Positions 8,264 through 15,919 of a DNA stretch of 56,609 bases are shown here, piece by piece. The stretch is from CAZNKU01 sp045545235 (GTDB lineage: Bacteria > Bacillota > Clostridia > Monoglobales > Firm-18), in the NCBI GenBank assembly GCA_045545235.1, contig JAZQAN010000015.1:1-56609 (forward strand). The letters are read 5' to 3'. Position numbers and translations under genes: made by a program. The notes beneath the pieces are model-generated. The model saw only the letters and a program-made list of their open reading frames with translations, ran no database searches and was not told the origin of the DNA. Each line of letters starts with the position of its first letter. Position 1 is the stretch's first letter.

Positions 8264-9010
8264 TTAACTGTCTTTTGTTAAGTTTTTTGCCGAAAATAGC
8301 CTGAAACTCTCGAAGGGAGTATCTGTTATAAGGTAATCTATGTTGTTAAGGTCAGTTACAACAAACGAAGAGGTTTTTTTGAATTTTGTGGAATCACACA
8401 TGAAAACCTTTGTTTTTGAGTTTTCAAGCATAACTTTACGAAGTGATGTTTCCATATCTGAATAGTCTGTTATTTTTCCGGTTTCATCTATTGAAGATGC
8501 TGAAAAAAAGCAGGTATCTATGCAAAAATCACGAATATCTGCCTCTGCGCGTTGACCTACGAAGGCTTTGGATGAAGGAACAAGTATTCCGCCCGTACAA
8601 TGGACATTTATGTTCTTTTCACAAAGACGAGAACATACAAGAAGACTGTTTGTGACAACAGTTATGTTTTTATCAGCGGGTATGTAGTCTGCAAGGTGAA
8701 GAGTTGTAGTGGACCCGTCTATAAATATAACACTGTTTTCTTTTATAAGCCCTGCAGCTATTTTGCATAAAGGGATTTTTTTATCCATGTTTTTCCTGTT
8801 TCTGAAATCTATAGGAATTATTGAGTTTTCGTTGTCTGCAATCATTGCACCGCCGTGACTGCGGTTAACAAAGCCTTTTTCTTCAAGGTCGTTTAAATCT
8901 CTTCTTATGGTGGGAGCGCTTGAATACAAGGTTTTAACAAGATATTCCACCGTCGCAAAGCGTTTTTCTTTTAAAATTTCGATTATTTTTTCCTGTCGTT
9001 CAGTTTTCAT
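8264..9010 (-). CDS. DeoR/GlpR-family transcriptional regulator
   Basis: 248 residues. The N-terminal DeoR-type helix-turn-helix (about 1-57) has the signature APTIRRDLNDLEEKGFVNRSHGGA. The C-terminal DeoRC sensor domain resembles ribose-5-phosphate isomerase and usually binds a phosphorylated sugar. It is transcribed away from the HAD/G1P-dehydrogenase pair. The 137-base gap between them holds two copies of a TGATTGAAAATGAT-like box (9028 and 9078), good operator candidates. It probably controls that pair and itself. Confidence 0.92.
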   Translation of the reverse strand: MKTERQEKIIEILKEKRFATVEYLVKTLYSSAPTIRRDLNDLEEKGFVNRSHGGAMIADNENSIIPIDFRNRKNMDKKIPLCKIAAGLIKENSVIFIDGSTTTLHLADYIPADKNITVVTNSLLVCSRLCEKNINVHCTGGILVPSSKAFVGQRAEADIRDFCIDTCFFSASSIDETGKITDYSDMETSLRKVMLENSKTKVFMCDSTKFKKTSSFVVTDLNNIDYLITDTPFESFRLFSAKNLTKDS

Positions 9011-9027
9011 TTTAATTCACCTCAAAA

Positions 9028-9090
9028 TGATTGAAAATGATTGTTTATCTAAATTTTAGCCAAATATTGATTTATTTTGATTGAAATGAT
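9028..9090. promoter_or_regulatory. Putative DeoR-family operators, two boxes
   Basis: TGATTGAAAATGAT at 9028-9041 and TGATTGAAATGAT at 9078-9090 start 50 bases apart, close to five helical turns. They lie between the divergent regulator and HAD genes. The repeat identity is directly visible; regulator binding is inferred. Confidence 0.6.
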
Positions 9091-9147
9091 ATGATAATGA
9101 TAATATATTTATTTGGTATTGTCAACATCAGAAAGGAAGTATATAAT

Positions 9148-9858
9148 ATGATTAAACTTATTGCATTTGACCTGGACGGTACACTTACACAGCACAAAAC
9201 ACCGCTTGACGAAAAGAACAGGGCGGTTCTTAACAAGCTGGCAGAAAAATATCACCTTGTTATGGCAGGGGCAGGGCTTTGTATGAGAATTTTCAACCAG
9301 ATGGAAAAATTTCCTATTGATATTATCGGCAGCTATGGAATGCAGGTTGGTAAATATAATAAAGATACAAAGGAGCTTGAAATTGTAACTGATATTTCGA
9401 TGCCCGTAAATAAAGAAGAAATAGAAAAGAAAGTTACCTATTTAAGGGAAAAACACGGCTATACAGATTTTGCAGGTGACAATGTTCAGTATCACGCATC
9501 CGGCGTAATTACATTCCCTATTTTAGGTACTGCGGCAAAGCAGGAGGATAAGCTTGCATTTGACCCTGACAGAAGCAAAAGAAGAAGATTTTATGGTGAG
9601 GTTTGTGAGCTTTTTAGTGATTATAATGTGTTTGTAGGTGGTTCATCTTCATTTGATATGGCACCTAAACCTTACAATAAATACCATGCACTTGCAAAAT
9701 ATTGTGAAGAGCTTGGTATAAAACATGATGAGGCTGTGTTTGTTGGCGATGACTATGGACTTGGCGGTAATGATGAAAGCGTTTATAAGTCAGATTTTAA
9801 TTTTATATGTGTAGATGATTACAGAGATTTTGAAAATTGCGTAAAGGAGCTGTTGTAA
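9148..9858 (+). CDS. HAD-IIB hydrolase, phosphomannomutase-like
   Basis: 236 residues from the ATG at 9148, with GAAAGGAAG upstream. The nucleophile motif FDLDGT lies at residues 7-12. The middle FDPDRSKRRRFYGEV and VFVGGSSSFDM segments resemble eukaryotic-type phosphomannomutase and related HAD-IIB sugar phosphatases. The C-terminal FVGDDYGLGGND supplies metal-binding Asp residues. The gene ends one base before the next starts, so the pair is an operon. A sugar- or glycerol-phosphate substrate is likely; the exact one cannot be read from the sequence. Confidence 0.85.
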   Translation: MIKLIAFDLDGTLTQHKTPLDEKNRAVLNKLAEKYHLVMAGAGLCMRIFNQMEKFPIDIIGSYGMQVGKYNKDTKELEIVTDISMPVNKEEIEKKVTYLREKHGYTDFAGDNVQYHASGVITFPILGTAAKQEDKLAFDPDRSKRRRFYGEVCELFSDYNVFVGGSSSFDMAPKPYNKYHALAKYCEELGIKHDEAVFVGDDYGLGGNDESVYKSDFNFICVDDYRDFENCVKELL

Positions 9859-9859
9859 A

Positions 9860-11113
9860 ATGGATTTTTCTAATATGCTTGCAGGGAAAAAGGACTGTGT
9901 TTGCGGTCGTGAACATTTATGCCCCATAAAAGGTGTAAGTGTAGGTAAGGGTGTAATAAATGATATTATAAAATATGCACAGGACTATAAAAGTATCCTT
10001 CTGGTATGTGACCAAAATACATTTAATGTATGCGGAAATAATGTTGCAGAAATTTTGCGTGATAAAATTTATGATGTTCTTGTGTATGAAAGCGAAGGCT
10101 TTTTAGTACCCGATGAGGCTGCAATTGAGCAAATGGAGGCAAAACTACAAAATGGAACAGACCTAATTGTAGGTGTAGGGTCAGGTGTTATAAATGACCT
10201 TTGTAAATATGTGAGCTTTAAGAAGGATTTGCCATACTTTATAGTTGCAACAGCACCCTCTATGGATGGCTATGCATCAAATGGTGCGGCTTTGATTATA
10301 CAGAATATGAAAATTACATATTCGGCACGTGTACCCGAGGTAATTATAGGTGATACAGAAGTTTTGAAGGATGCACCTATGGAAATGATTAAGGCAGGCT
10401 ACGGAGATATTATGGGTAAGTTCAGCTGTCTTAATGACTGGAAGTTAAGTAAGCTTATAAATGATGAGTATTTTTGTCAGTATGTATACGACCTTACTTA
10501 TGATATAGTAAAAAAGACCAAGCCTCTCGCGAAGAAACTACTTGAACGTGATGAAGAAAGTGTAAAAACACTTATGGAAGCACTTGTAATTGTAGGTATT
10601 GCTATGGCATATATTGGTACATCACGTCCTGCATCAGGCAGTGAGCATCACCTTTCTCACTTCTTTGAAATTACGGGCATTATTGATGATGAACCATATT
10701 TCTGTCACGGCACTGATGTTGCATATTCTATGCTTGCGGTACAGGAGCTTCGGGATGAGCTTTTGAAAATGGATGTTCCGGTAAAAAAAGATTTTGATGA
10801 GGCTGACTGGGAAGAAAATATAAACAGAGTTTATAAAAAAGCAGCACCGGGAATTATTGAACTTCAGAAAAAGCTTGGTATGATTTATGATGATAAAATA
10901 GAAGTTTATAAGGAAAAATGGGCTGAAATAAAGAAAATATTAAGTGAAGTTCCAAGCGGTGAGGAAACAAAAGAAATGCTTGAAACTGCAGGTCTTCCCA
11001 TTGTAGATTTTTACAAAATGTACAGCCCTGAAAAACTTTCTGATGCAATAAAATATGCAAAGGATTTAAAGGACAGATACACTGTTTTGTGGCTATACAA
11101 CGATTTGAAGTAA
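9860..11113 (+). CDS. sn-Glycerol-1-phosphate dehydrogenase family (AraM-like)
   Basis: 417 residues. Iron-containing-alcohol-dehydrogenase-like superfamily, AraM/EgsA branch. Family members reduce dihydroxyacetone phosphate to sn-glycerol 1-phosphate. The GVGSG dinucleotide loop lies at 105-109. Probable metal ligands are the Asp of GYGDIMGK and the His residues of SGSEHHLSHF and YFCHGTD. The N-terminus has a Cys-rich CVCGREHLC segment. The second gene of a DeoR-controlled operon; AraM homologues usually travel with arabinose genes, absent here, so the physiological substrate may differ. Confidence 0.85.
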   Translation: MDFSNMLAGKKDCVCGREHLCPIKGVSVGKGVINDIIKYAQDYKSILLVCDQNTFNVCGNNVAEILRDKIYDVLVYESEGFLVPDEAAIEQMEAKLQNGTDLIVGVGSGVINDLCKYVSFKKDLPYFIVATAPSMDGYASNGAALIIQNMKITYSARVPEVIIGDTEVLKDAPMEMIKAGYGDIMGKFSCLNDWKLSKLINDEYFCQYVYDLTYDIVKKTKPLAKKLLERDEESVKTLMEALVIVGIAMAYIGTSRPASGSEHHLSHFFEITGIIDDEPYFCHGTDVAYSMLAVQELRDELLKMDVPVKKDFDEADWEENINRVYKKAAPGIIELQKKLGMIYDDKIEVYKEKWAEIKKILSEVPSGEETKEMLETAGLPIVDFYKMYSPEKLSDAIKYAKDLKDRYTVLWLYNDLK

Positions 11114-11114
11114 C

Positions 11115-11148
11115 AAAAAACCTGTGACAATATTGTCACAGGTTTTTT
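11115..11148. terminator. Bidirectional terminator between convergent genes
   Basis: A perfect 17-bp stem (11115-11131 with 11132-11148) of AAAAAACCTGTGACAAT and its complement. It lies between the AraM-like gene and the convergent ABC ATPase gene, with T-runs in both directions. Confidence 0.93.
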
Positions 11149-11150
11149 TA

Positions 11151-11933
11151 TCATACTTTCGCATTGCTTAAAAAATCTTTAAGTCTTTGTGTTTTTGGAT
11201 TTTCGAATAATTCCGCAGGAGTTCCGTCCTCGGCGATAACGCCGCCATCCATAAAGATGATTCTGTCGGAAACGTTTTTTGCAAAATTCATTTCATGTGT
11301 AACAATTATCATTGTCATATCGTCATCAGCAAGTGATTTAATTATCTTTAAAACCTCATTTGTAAGTTCTGGATCAAGTGCAGATGTAGGCTCGTCAAAA
11401 AGCATTATTTTAGGGTTTAGTGCCAATGCTCTTGCAATTGCCACACGCTGTTGCTGACCGCCTGAAAGCTGACACGGATAGCTTGCCACTTTGTTTTCAA
11501 GACCTGATTTTTTTAATAATTCAAGAGCGTTATCTTCAATTTCTTTAAAAATTTCCGCTTTGTTTGTTTTGTAGTCAGGACGTTTTTTTGCAAGCAGTTT
11601 TGGTGCAAGTGTTATGTTTTCAAGTACATTGTACTGAGGAAATAAATTAAATGACTGAAAAACAAAACCAAAATTAAGCTGCATTTCTCTTTTTTCTTCA
11701 GGGGAATGCTTTGTTTTTATGTTTGCATCAAAAATTGTGTTTCCGTTTACGGCAACAGACCCTTTGTCTGCAGTTTCCAAAAAGCCGATGCAACGAAGAA
11801 GGGTTGTTTTACCGCTTCCGGAAGAGCCGATAATTGATATAACCTGACCTTCCTCCATAGAAAAATCAATACCTTTAAGTACGTTTTCTTTTCCAAAGCT
11901 TTTACATATATTTTTAACTTCTAATATTGACAT
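11151..11933 (-). CDS. Polar amino acid ABC transporter, ATP-binding protein
   Basis: 260 residues, GlnQ/HisP type. Walker A GSSGSGKT (36-43), the signature LSGGQQQR and Walker B IMLFDEPTSALD are all intact. It energises uptake by the adjacent permease and lipoprotein. It starts 4 bases after the permease stop, so the two are one transcript. Amino-acid specificity cannot be assigned from this subunit. Confidence 0.95.
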   Translation of the reverse strand: MSILEVKNICKSFGKENVLKGIDFSMEEGQVISIIGSSGSGKTTLLRCIGFLETADKGSVAVNGNTIFDANIKTKHSPEEKREMQLNFGFVFQSFNLFPQYNVLENITLAPKLLAKKRPDYKTNKAEIFKEIEDNALELLKKSGLENKVASYPCQLSGGQQQRVAIARALALNPKIMLFDEPTSALDPELTNEVLKIIKSLADDDMTMIIVTHEMNFAKNVSDRIIFMDGGVIAEDGTPAELFENPKTQRLKDFLSNAKV

Positions 11934-11937
11934 AATT

Positions 11938-12633
11938 CTAACCTCTGTAATAATTCATTTTCTTTTCTATGTAACCGAACAAAATTGTAAGAAGTCCGCA
12001 GAACAACAGGTAAAAAGCACCTGTGTAGAAAAGTGGCCACACAAGACCTGCCGACTTAGCAAAGGCCTGCGCGTTCCAGATGATTTCATATACGGCAATA
12101 ATTCTTGCAAGCGAAGTATCTTTTACAAGAGTAATGATTTCGTTACTCATAGGAGGTACAATTTTCTTTACAACCTGGAAAAGGATGATTTTAAAGAAAA
12201 CCTGCACCTTTGTAAGACCAAGTACCTGACCTGCTTCATACTGACCTACTGACATACTTTCTATTCCGCCACGGTAAATTTCGGAAAAATAGCAGGCGTA
12301 GTTTATAACAAAAGCTATCATAACCGCCATAAATCTTTCAGGAACTTCCCAGCCTGCAAGCCATTGAATAACAGGGTTTATGCTTCCTGTAGCTTCTGCC
12401 CATTTACCTACGATGCCGGGAACGTAGAATATTGCTATAAGCTGAAGCATAAGAGGGGTACCTCTTATAATCCATACAAAAACTTTCACAAGCCATTTTA
12501 GAGGTTTGAATTTGCTCATAGAACCAAAGCTTATTATAAGTCCAAGTGGAAGAGCAAATAAAAGTGTAAGCAAAAATATTTTAATTGTAACAAAAAAACC
12601 TTCCAGCAAAGATGCTGTTACAGTCCAGAACAT
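11938..12633 (-). CDS. Polar amino acid ABC transporter, permease
   Basis: 231 residues. HisM/GlnP-type inner-membrane subunit with about five membrane segments. The motif IRGTPLMLQL near the first third and the EAA loop (YEAGQVLGLTKVQVFFKIIL) contact the ATPase. A single permease gene implies a homodimeric channel. It lies 81 bases downstream of the binding-protein gene, across a terminator-like hairpin. Confidence 0.95.
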   Translation of the reverse strand: MFWTVTASLLEGFFVTIKIFLLTLLFALPLGLIISFGSMSKFKPLKWLVKVFVWIIRGTPLMLQLIAIFYVPGIVGKWAEATGSINPVIQWLAGWEVPERFMAVMIAFVINYACYFSEIYRGGIESMSVGQYEAGQVLGLTKVQVFFKIILFQVVKKIVPPMSNEIITLVKDTSLARIIAVYEIIWNAQAFAKSAGLVWPLFYTGAFYLLFCGLLTILFGYIEKKMNYYRG

Positions 12634-12660
12634 AAAATCACATCCATTTATAATTACGTG

Positions 12661-12696
12661 AAAAAGCAGAAAGCTTCCGGAAGGGAAACTCTCTGC
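12661..12696 (-). terminator. Intercistronic attenuator hairpin in ABC operon
   Basis: On the minus strand an 8-bp stem (12689-12696 with 12666-12673), containing an inner CTTCCGGAAG palindrome, is followed by five T (12665-12661). It lies between the binding-protein and permease genes. Partial termination here would give more binding protein than membrane subunits, common in such operons (inference). Confidence 0.7.
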
Positions 12697-12714
12697 CGAT
12701 TATTTGATAAATAA

Positions 12715-13491
12715 TTATTTAGCCAATGTCAAGCTGTATTTTTCAGCAAGTGCAGTCAATGTGCCGTCAGCAATCAATTCATCAATAATCTTGTTAACTT
12801 CTGCTGTTACGTCAGAATCTTTTCTGAAACCGATACCGTAATCTTCTGATGTCAAAGCAATGCCTGCAGCAAGGTTTGCATAGCTTGTGCCTTCGCCTGT
12901 CATTGCATTAGCCATTGTAATATCGATTACGCAAGCATCAGCAGCACCTGATGAAACTTCCATCAAAGCATCAGCCTGTGTCAAAACGCCTGTTGATGTG
13001 TAGCCTGCATCCTTGATTGCAGCTTCACCTGCTGAACCTGCTTCAGCAACGAATTTCAAATCTTTCAAATCTTCAACTGATTTGTAGTTTGCAACTTTGT
13101 CAGCTGCCATAACAACTACCTGAGCATTTACAACATATGGGTCTGTAACGTTCATACCGTTTTTAACTTCGTCAGTAATTGTCATACCATTCCATACGCA
13201 GTCAATAGCTTTAGATTCAAGCTCCATAATCTTACCGCTCCAGTCAATTTCGATAAACTCAACTTTTACGCCAAGTTTTTCTGCAACTGCAAGAGCAAAT
13301 TCTGTGTCGAAACCTGTCCATTCGCCATTGTCATCTTTAAAGTTCATTGGTGCGTAGTCTGTAATACCTACAACCATTGTGCCCTTGTCTTTTATGTAAG
13401 CAAGGTCTGAATCGGAAGCCGGTTCTGTTCCGCAAGCTGCAAATGAGAATACCATAATTGCAGCCAAAAGTAATGCTAAAATCTTTTTCAT
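12715..13491 (-). CDS. Amino acid ABC transporter substrate-binding lipoprotein
   Basis: 258 residues from the ATG at 13491, with AAAGGAG upstream; a longer reading adds only charged residues ahead of the signal peptide. A lipoprotein signal (MKKILALLLAAIMVFSFAAC) ends at a lipobox Cys near residue 20. The rest is a family 3 extracellular binding protein (VVGITDYAPMNFKDDNGEW, then GFDTEFALAVAEKLGVKVE) of the Cys/Gln/Arg/His group. It is anchored outside the membrane and delivers ligand to the permease. First gene of the operon. Confidence 0.95.
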   Translation of the reverse strand: MKKILALLLAAIMVFSFAACGTEPASDSDLAYIKDKGTMVVGITDYAPMNFKDDNGEWTGFDTEFALAVAEKLGVKVEFIEIDWSGKIMELESKAIDCVWNGMTITDEVKNGMNVTDPYVVNAQVVVMAADKVANYKSVEDLKDLKFVAEAGSAGEAAIKDAGYTSTGVLTQADALMEVSSGAADACVIDITMANAMTGEGTSYANLAAGIALTSEDYGIGFRKDSDVTAEVNKIIDELIADGTLTALAEKYSLTLAK

Positions 13492-13683
13492 AATTAAAAT
13501 CTCCTTTTTGATAAGTGCCTCGGCACTTTCGTTTTTGTAGGGATATTGTATCACAATAATTTAGCGTTGTAAAGTGGTAAATTAAAAAAGTGATATTTTT
13601 TATGCAAATTTATATATTTTTACCTATAAAAAACAGATTTATGCAAAAAATTGAAAAAAATTTAACAATGTAATAGATTAACA

Positions 13684-13712
13684 TTGACAAAGGACGCATT
13701 TTTTTGTAGAAT
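13684..13712 (+). promoter_or_regulatory. Strong promoter for NifU-like/GGGtGRT operon
   Basis: TTGACA (13684-13689), a 17-base spacer, TAGAAT (13707-13712). A TTTGTTT-AC-AAACAAA inverted repeat (13726-13741) follows just past the expected start site and could be an operator. Confidence 0.85.
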
Positions 13713-13757
13713 ATATAAGGTAAGTTTTGTTTACAAACAAATGAAAGGAGAAATAAA

Positions 13758-14450
13758 ATGATTTACTCACATGAAGTAGAAAATATGTGTCCAATCGCTA
13801 AAGGTGCGAACCACGGTCCTGCTCCAATTCCGCAGGAAGGTCTTTGGACAAAAGCAAAGGAAATTAAAGATATCAACGGTTTTACACACGGTATCGGCTG
13901 GTGTGCTCCACAGCAGGGTGCTTGTAAGCTAAGCCTTAACGTAAAAGAAGGTGTTATTCAGGAAGCATTGGTTGAAACAATCGGTTGCTCAGGTATGACT
14001 CATTCTGCTGCTATGGCTTCTGAAATCCTTGTTGGTAAAACTATTTTGGAAGCACTAAACACTGACCTTGTGTGTGATGCTATCAATACAGCTATGCGTG
14101 AACTTTTCTTGCAGATTGTTTACGGTAGAACACAGTCAGCTTTCTCTGAAAACGGTCTTCCTATCGGTGCAGGTCTTGAAGACTTGGGTAAAGGTCTTCG
14201 CAGCCAGGTTGGTACAATGTACGCAACACTTGCAAAGGGCCCACGTTACCTTGAAATGGCTGAAGGTTATGTTACAAGAGTTGCTGTTTCAGATGACGAT
14301 GAAATTATCGGTTATGAATTCGTTAAACTTGGCGTAATGATGGAAAACATCAAAAAAGGTATGTCTGCTGATGAAGCTTTGAAAAAGGCTACAGGCACAT
14401 ACGGCAGATTTGATGATGCAGCTAAGTACATCGATCCAAGAACAGAATAG
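13758..14450 (+). CDS. NifU-like iron-sulfur scaffold protein
   Basis: 230 residues. Resembles IscU/NifU-type Fe-S scaffolds, with Cys at 11, 49, 56 and 77 (CPIAKGANHG, WCAPQQGAC, TIGCSGMTHS) as possible cluster ligands. The C-terminal half is helical with no recognised domain. It lies 12 bases upstream of the GGGtGRT gene, an association common in Clostridia, and has its own strong promoter. Codon use (GGT, GCT, AAC, ATC) differs from the neighbouring genes and looks like that of an abundant protein. Function of the pair is not established. Confidence 0.8.
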   Translation: MIYSHEVENMCPIAKGANHGPAPIPQEGLWTKAKEIKDINGFTHGIGWCAPQQGACKLSLNVKEGVIQEALVETIGCSGMTHSAAMASEILVGKTILEALNTDLVCDAINTAMRELFLQIVYGRTQSAFSENGLPIGAGLEDLGKGLRSQVGTMYATLAKGPRYLEMAEGYVTRVAVSDDDEIIGYEFVKLGVMMENIKKGMSADEALKKATGTYGRFDDAAKYIDPRTE

Positions 14451-14462
14451 GAGGAAGAAAAA

Positions 14463-15464
14463 ATGGCTTTGTTTGAAAGTTACGAACGCAGAATTAATCA
14501 AATTAACGAAACACTTAACAAATATGGCATTTCTTCTTTGGAAGAGGCTGAAAAGATTTGTAAAGATAAAGGTATCGACGTTATCGATATCGTTAAAGGC
14601 ATTCAGCCAATATGCTTTGAAAATGCAGGTTGGGCTTACCTTGTAGGTGCAGCTATCGCAATTAAAAAGGGTATTAAAGTTGCTGCTGATGCTGCTGAAA
14701 CAATCGGTGAAGGTCTACAGGCTTTCTGTATCCCCGGTTCAGTTGCTGATGACAGAAAAGTAGGTATCGGTCACGGTAACCTTGGCGCTATGCTTCTTCG
14801 TGAAGATACAAAGTGCTTCGCTTTCCTTGCAGGTCACGAATCATTCGCTGCTGCTGAAGGTGCTATCGGTATCGCTAAAACAGCTAACAAGGTTAGAAAG
14901 GTTCCTCTACAGGTTATCCTTAACGGTCTTGGTAAAGATGCTGCTAAGATTATTTCAAGAATCAACGGTTTCACATATGTTCAGACAGATTTTGACTATG
15001 CTACAGGTAAACTTAACATCGTTTCTGAAAAAGCATATTCAGATGGTGAAAGAGCAAAGGTTAGATGCTACGGTGCTAACGACGTTCGTGAAGGTGTAGC
15101 TATTATGCATCAGGAAAAGGTTGACGTTTCTATCACGGGTAACTCAACAAACCCAACTCGTTTCCAGCATCCTGTTGCAGGCACATATAAAAAGGAATGT
15201 AACGAAATCGGCAAGAAGTATTTCTCAGTTGCTTCAGGTGGCGGTACAGGTCGTACACTTCACCCAGATAACATGGCTGCAGGTCCTGCTTCTTACGGTA
15301 TGACAGATACAATGGGTCGTATGCATTCTGACGCTCAGTTCGCAGGTTCATCTTCAGTTCCTGCTCACGTTGAAATGATGGGACTTATCGGTATGGGTAA
15401 CAACCCAATGGTAGGTGCTACTGTTGCAGTTGCAGTTGCTATTGAAGAAGCAATGAATAAATAA
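14463..15464 (+). CDS. GGGtGRT family protein
   Basis: 333 residues. Contains the family's name-giving GGGTGRT motif at 259-265, followed by TLHPDNMAAGP. Other Gly-rich stretches (GIGHGNLGAM at 101-110; GLIGMGNNPM near the C-terminus) suggest a nucleotide- or cofactor-binding enzyme. The family has no settled function to my knowledge. It is cotranscribed with the NifU-like gene and shares its highly biased codon use; a GGAGG site lies just ahead of the start. A metalloenzyme receiving a cluster from the upstream scaffold is a reasonable but untested idea. Confidence 0.85.
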   Translation: MALFESYERRINQINETLNKYGISSLEEAEKICKDKGIDVIDIVKGIQPICFENAGWAYLVGAAIAIKKGIKVAADAAETIGEGLQAFCIPGSVADDRKVGIGHGNLGAMLLREDTKCFAFLAGHESFAAAEGAIGIAKTANKVRKVPLQVILNGLGKDAAKIISRINGFTYVQTDFDYATGKLNIVSEKAYSDGERAKVRCYGANDVREGVAIMHQEKVDVSITGNSTNPTRFQHPVAGTYKKECNEIGKKYFSVASGGGTGRTLHPDNMAAGPASYGMTDTMGRMHSDAQFAGSSSVPAHVEMMGLIGMGNNPMVGATVAVAVAIEEAMNK

Positions 15465-15480
15465 TTTTGCATATAAACTA

Positions 15481-15506
15481 AACGCCGCTGATAATTCAAC
15501 GGCGTT
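15481..15506. terminator. Terminator between GGGtGRT and XRE genes
   Basis: Stem AACGCCG / CGGCGTT (15481-15487 with 15500-15506) followed by TTTT on the plus strand. It sits between convergent genes. Confidence 0.85.
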
Positions 15507-15508
15507 TT

Positions 15509-15787
15509 TCATTTTTGCTTTAAATGTTCAATTATTTTGTATATAAGCTTTATATCTTCGTCTGTTAGTCCTTCGGTTTTTATACAGGCATCGGTGTTGA
15601 TGCCGAGCAGGTAATCGGTTGAAACTTTAAAAATGTGTGATAGCTCAAGCAAGTATTGAGTTGAAGGAGTGGATATTCCCATTTCCCACGCATTTACACT
15701 TGAACGGGTAATGCCTAGGCGTTTTGCCAATTCTGCCTGTGTTAAATTTTTTTCTTCCCTCAAAAACTTTATTTTGTCTGCTATCAT
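15509..15787 (-). CDS. XRE-family HTH regulator
   Basis: 92 residues from the ATG at 15787, chosen because GAGGTG lies 7 bases upstream. A Cro/CI-type helix-turn-helix fills residues 1-60 (FLREEKNLTQAELAKRLGIT, then RSSVNAWEMG). The C-terminal third is a short acidic/Lys-rich helix, probably for dimerisation. It diverges from the secreted repeat protein gene. Two matching 13-bp palindromes lie in the 132-base gap, so autoregulation and control of the divergent gene are likely. Confidence 0.92.
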   Translation of the reverse strand: MIADKIKFLREEKNLTQAELAKRLGITRSSVNAWEMGISTPSTQYLLELSHIFKVSTDYLLGINTDACIKTEGLTDEDIKLIYKIIEHLKQK

Positions 15788-15815
15788 TTTCTTCACCTCA
15801 ATATGATTATATACA

Positions 15816-15847
15816 TATCATTTTGATATTGCATTATCATAATGATA
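15816..15847. promoter_or_regulatory. Paired palindromic operator, probably for XRE regulator
   Basis: TATCATTTTGATA (15816-15828) and TATCATAATGATA (15835-15847) share the half-site TATCA/TGATA and start 19 bases apart. They lie between the XRE gene and the TTGACA box of the divergent gene. Binding is inferred. Confidence 0.75.
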
Positions 15848-15854
15848 ATATAAG

Positions 15855-15883
15855 TTGACAAAGTTCTTTTTTTGTGTTAGAAT
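15855..15883 (+). promoter_or_regulatory. Promoter of secreted repeat protein gene
   Basis: TTGACA (15855-15860), a 17-base spacer, TAGAAT (15878-15883), beginning 8 bases after the second XRE palindrome. Confidence 0.8.
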
Positions 15884-15919
15884 AATCATACTTTAATATG
15901 TATCGAAAGGAAGAATGTT

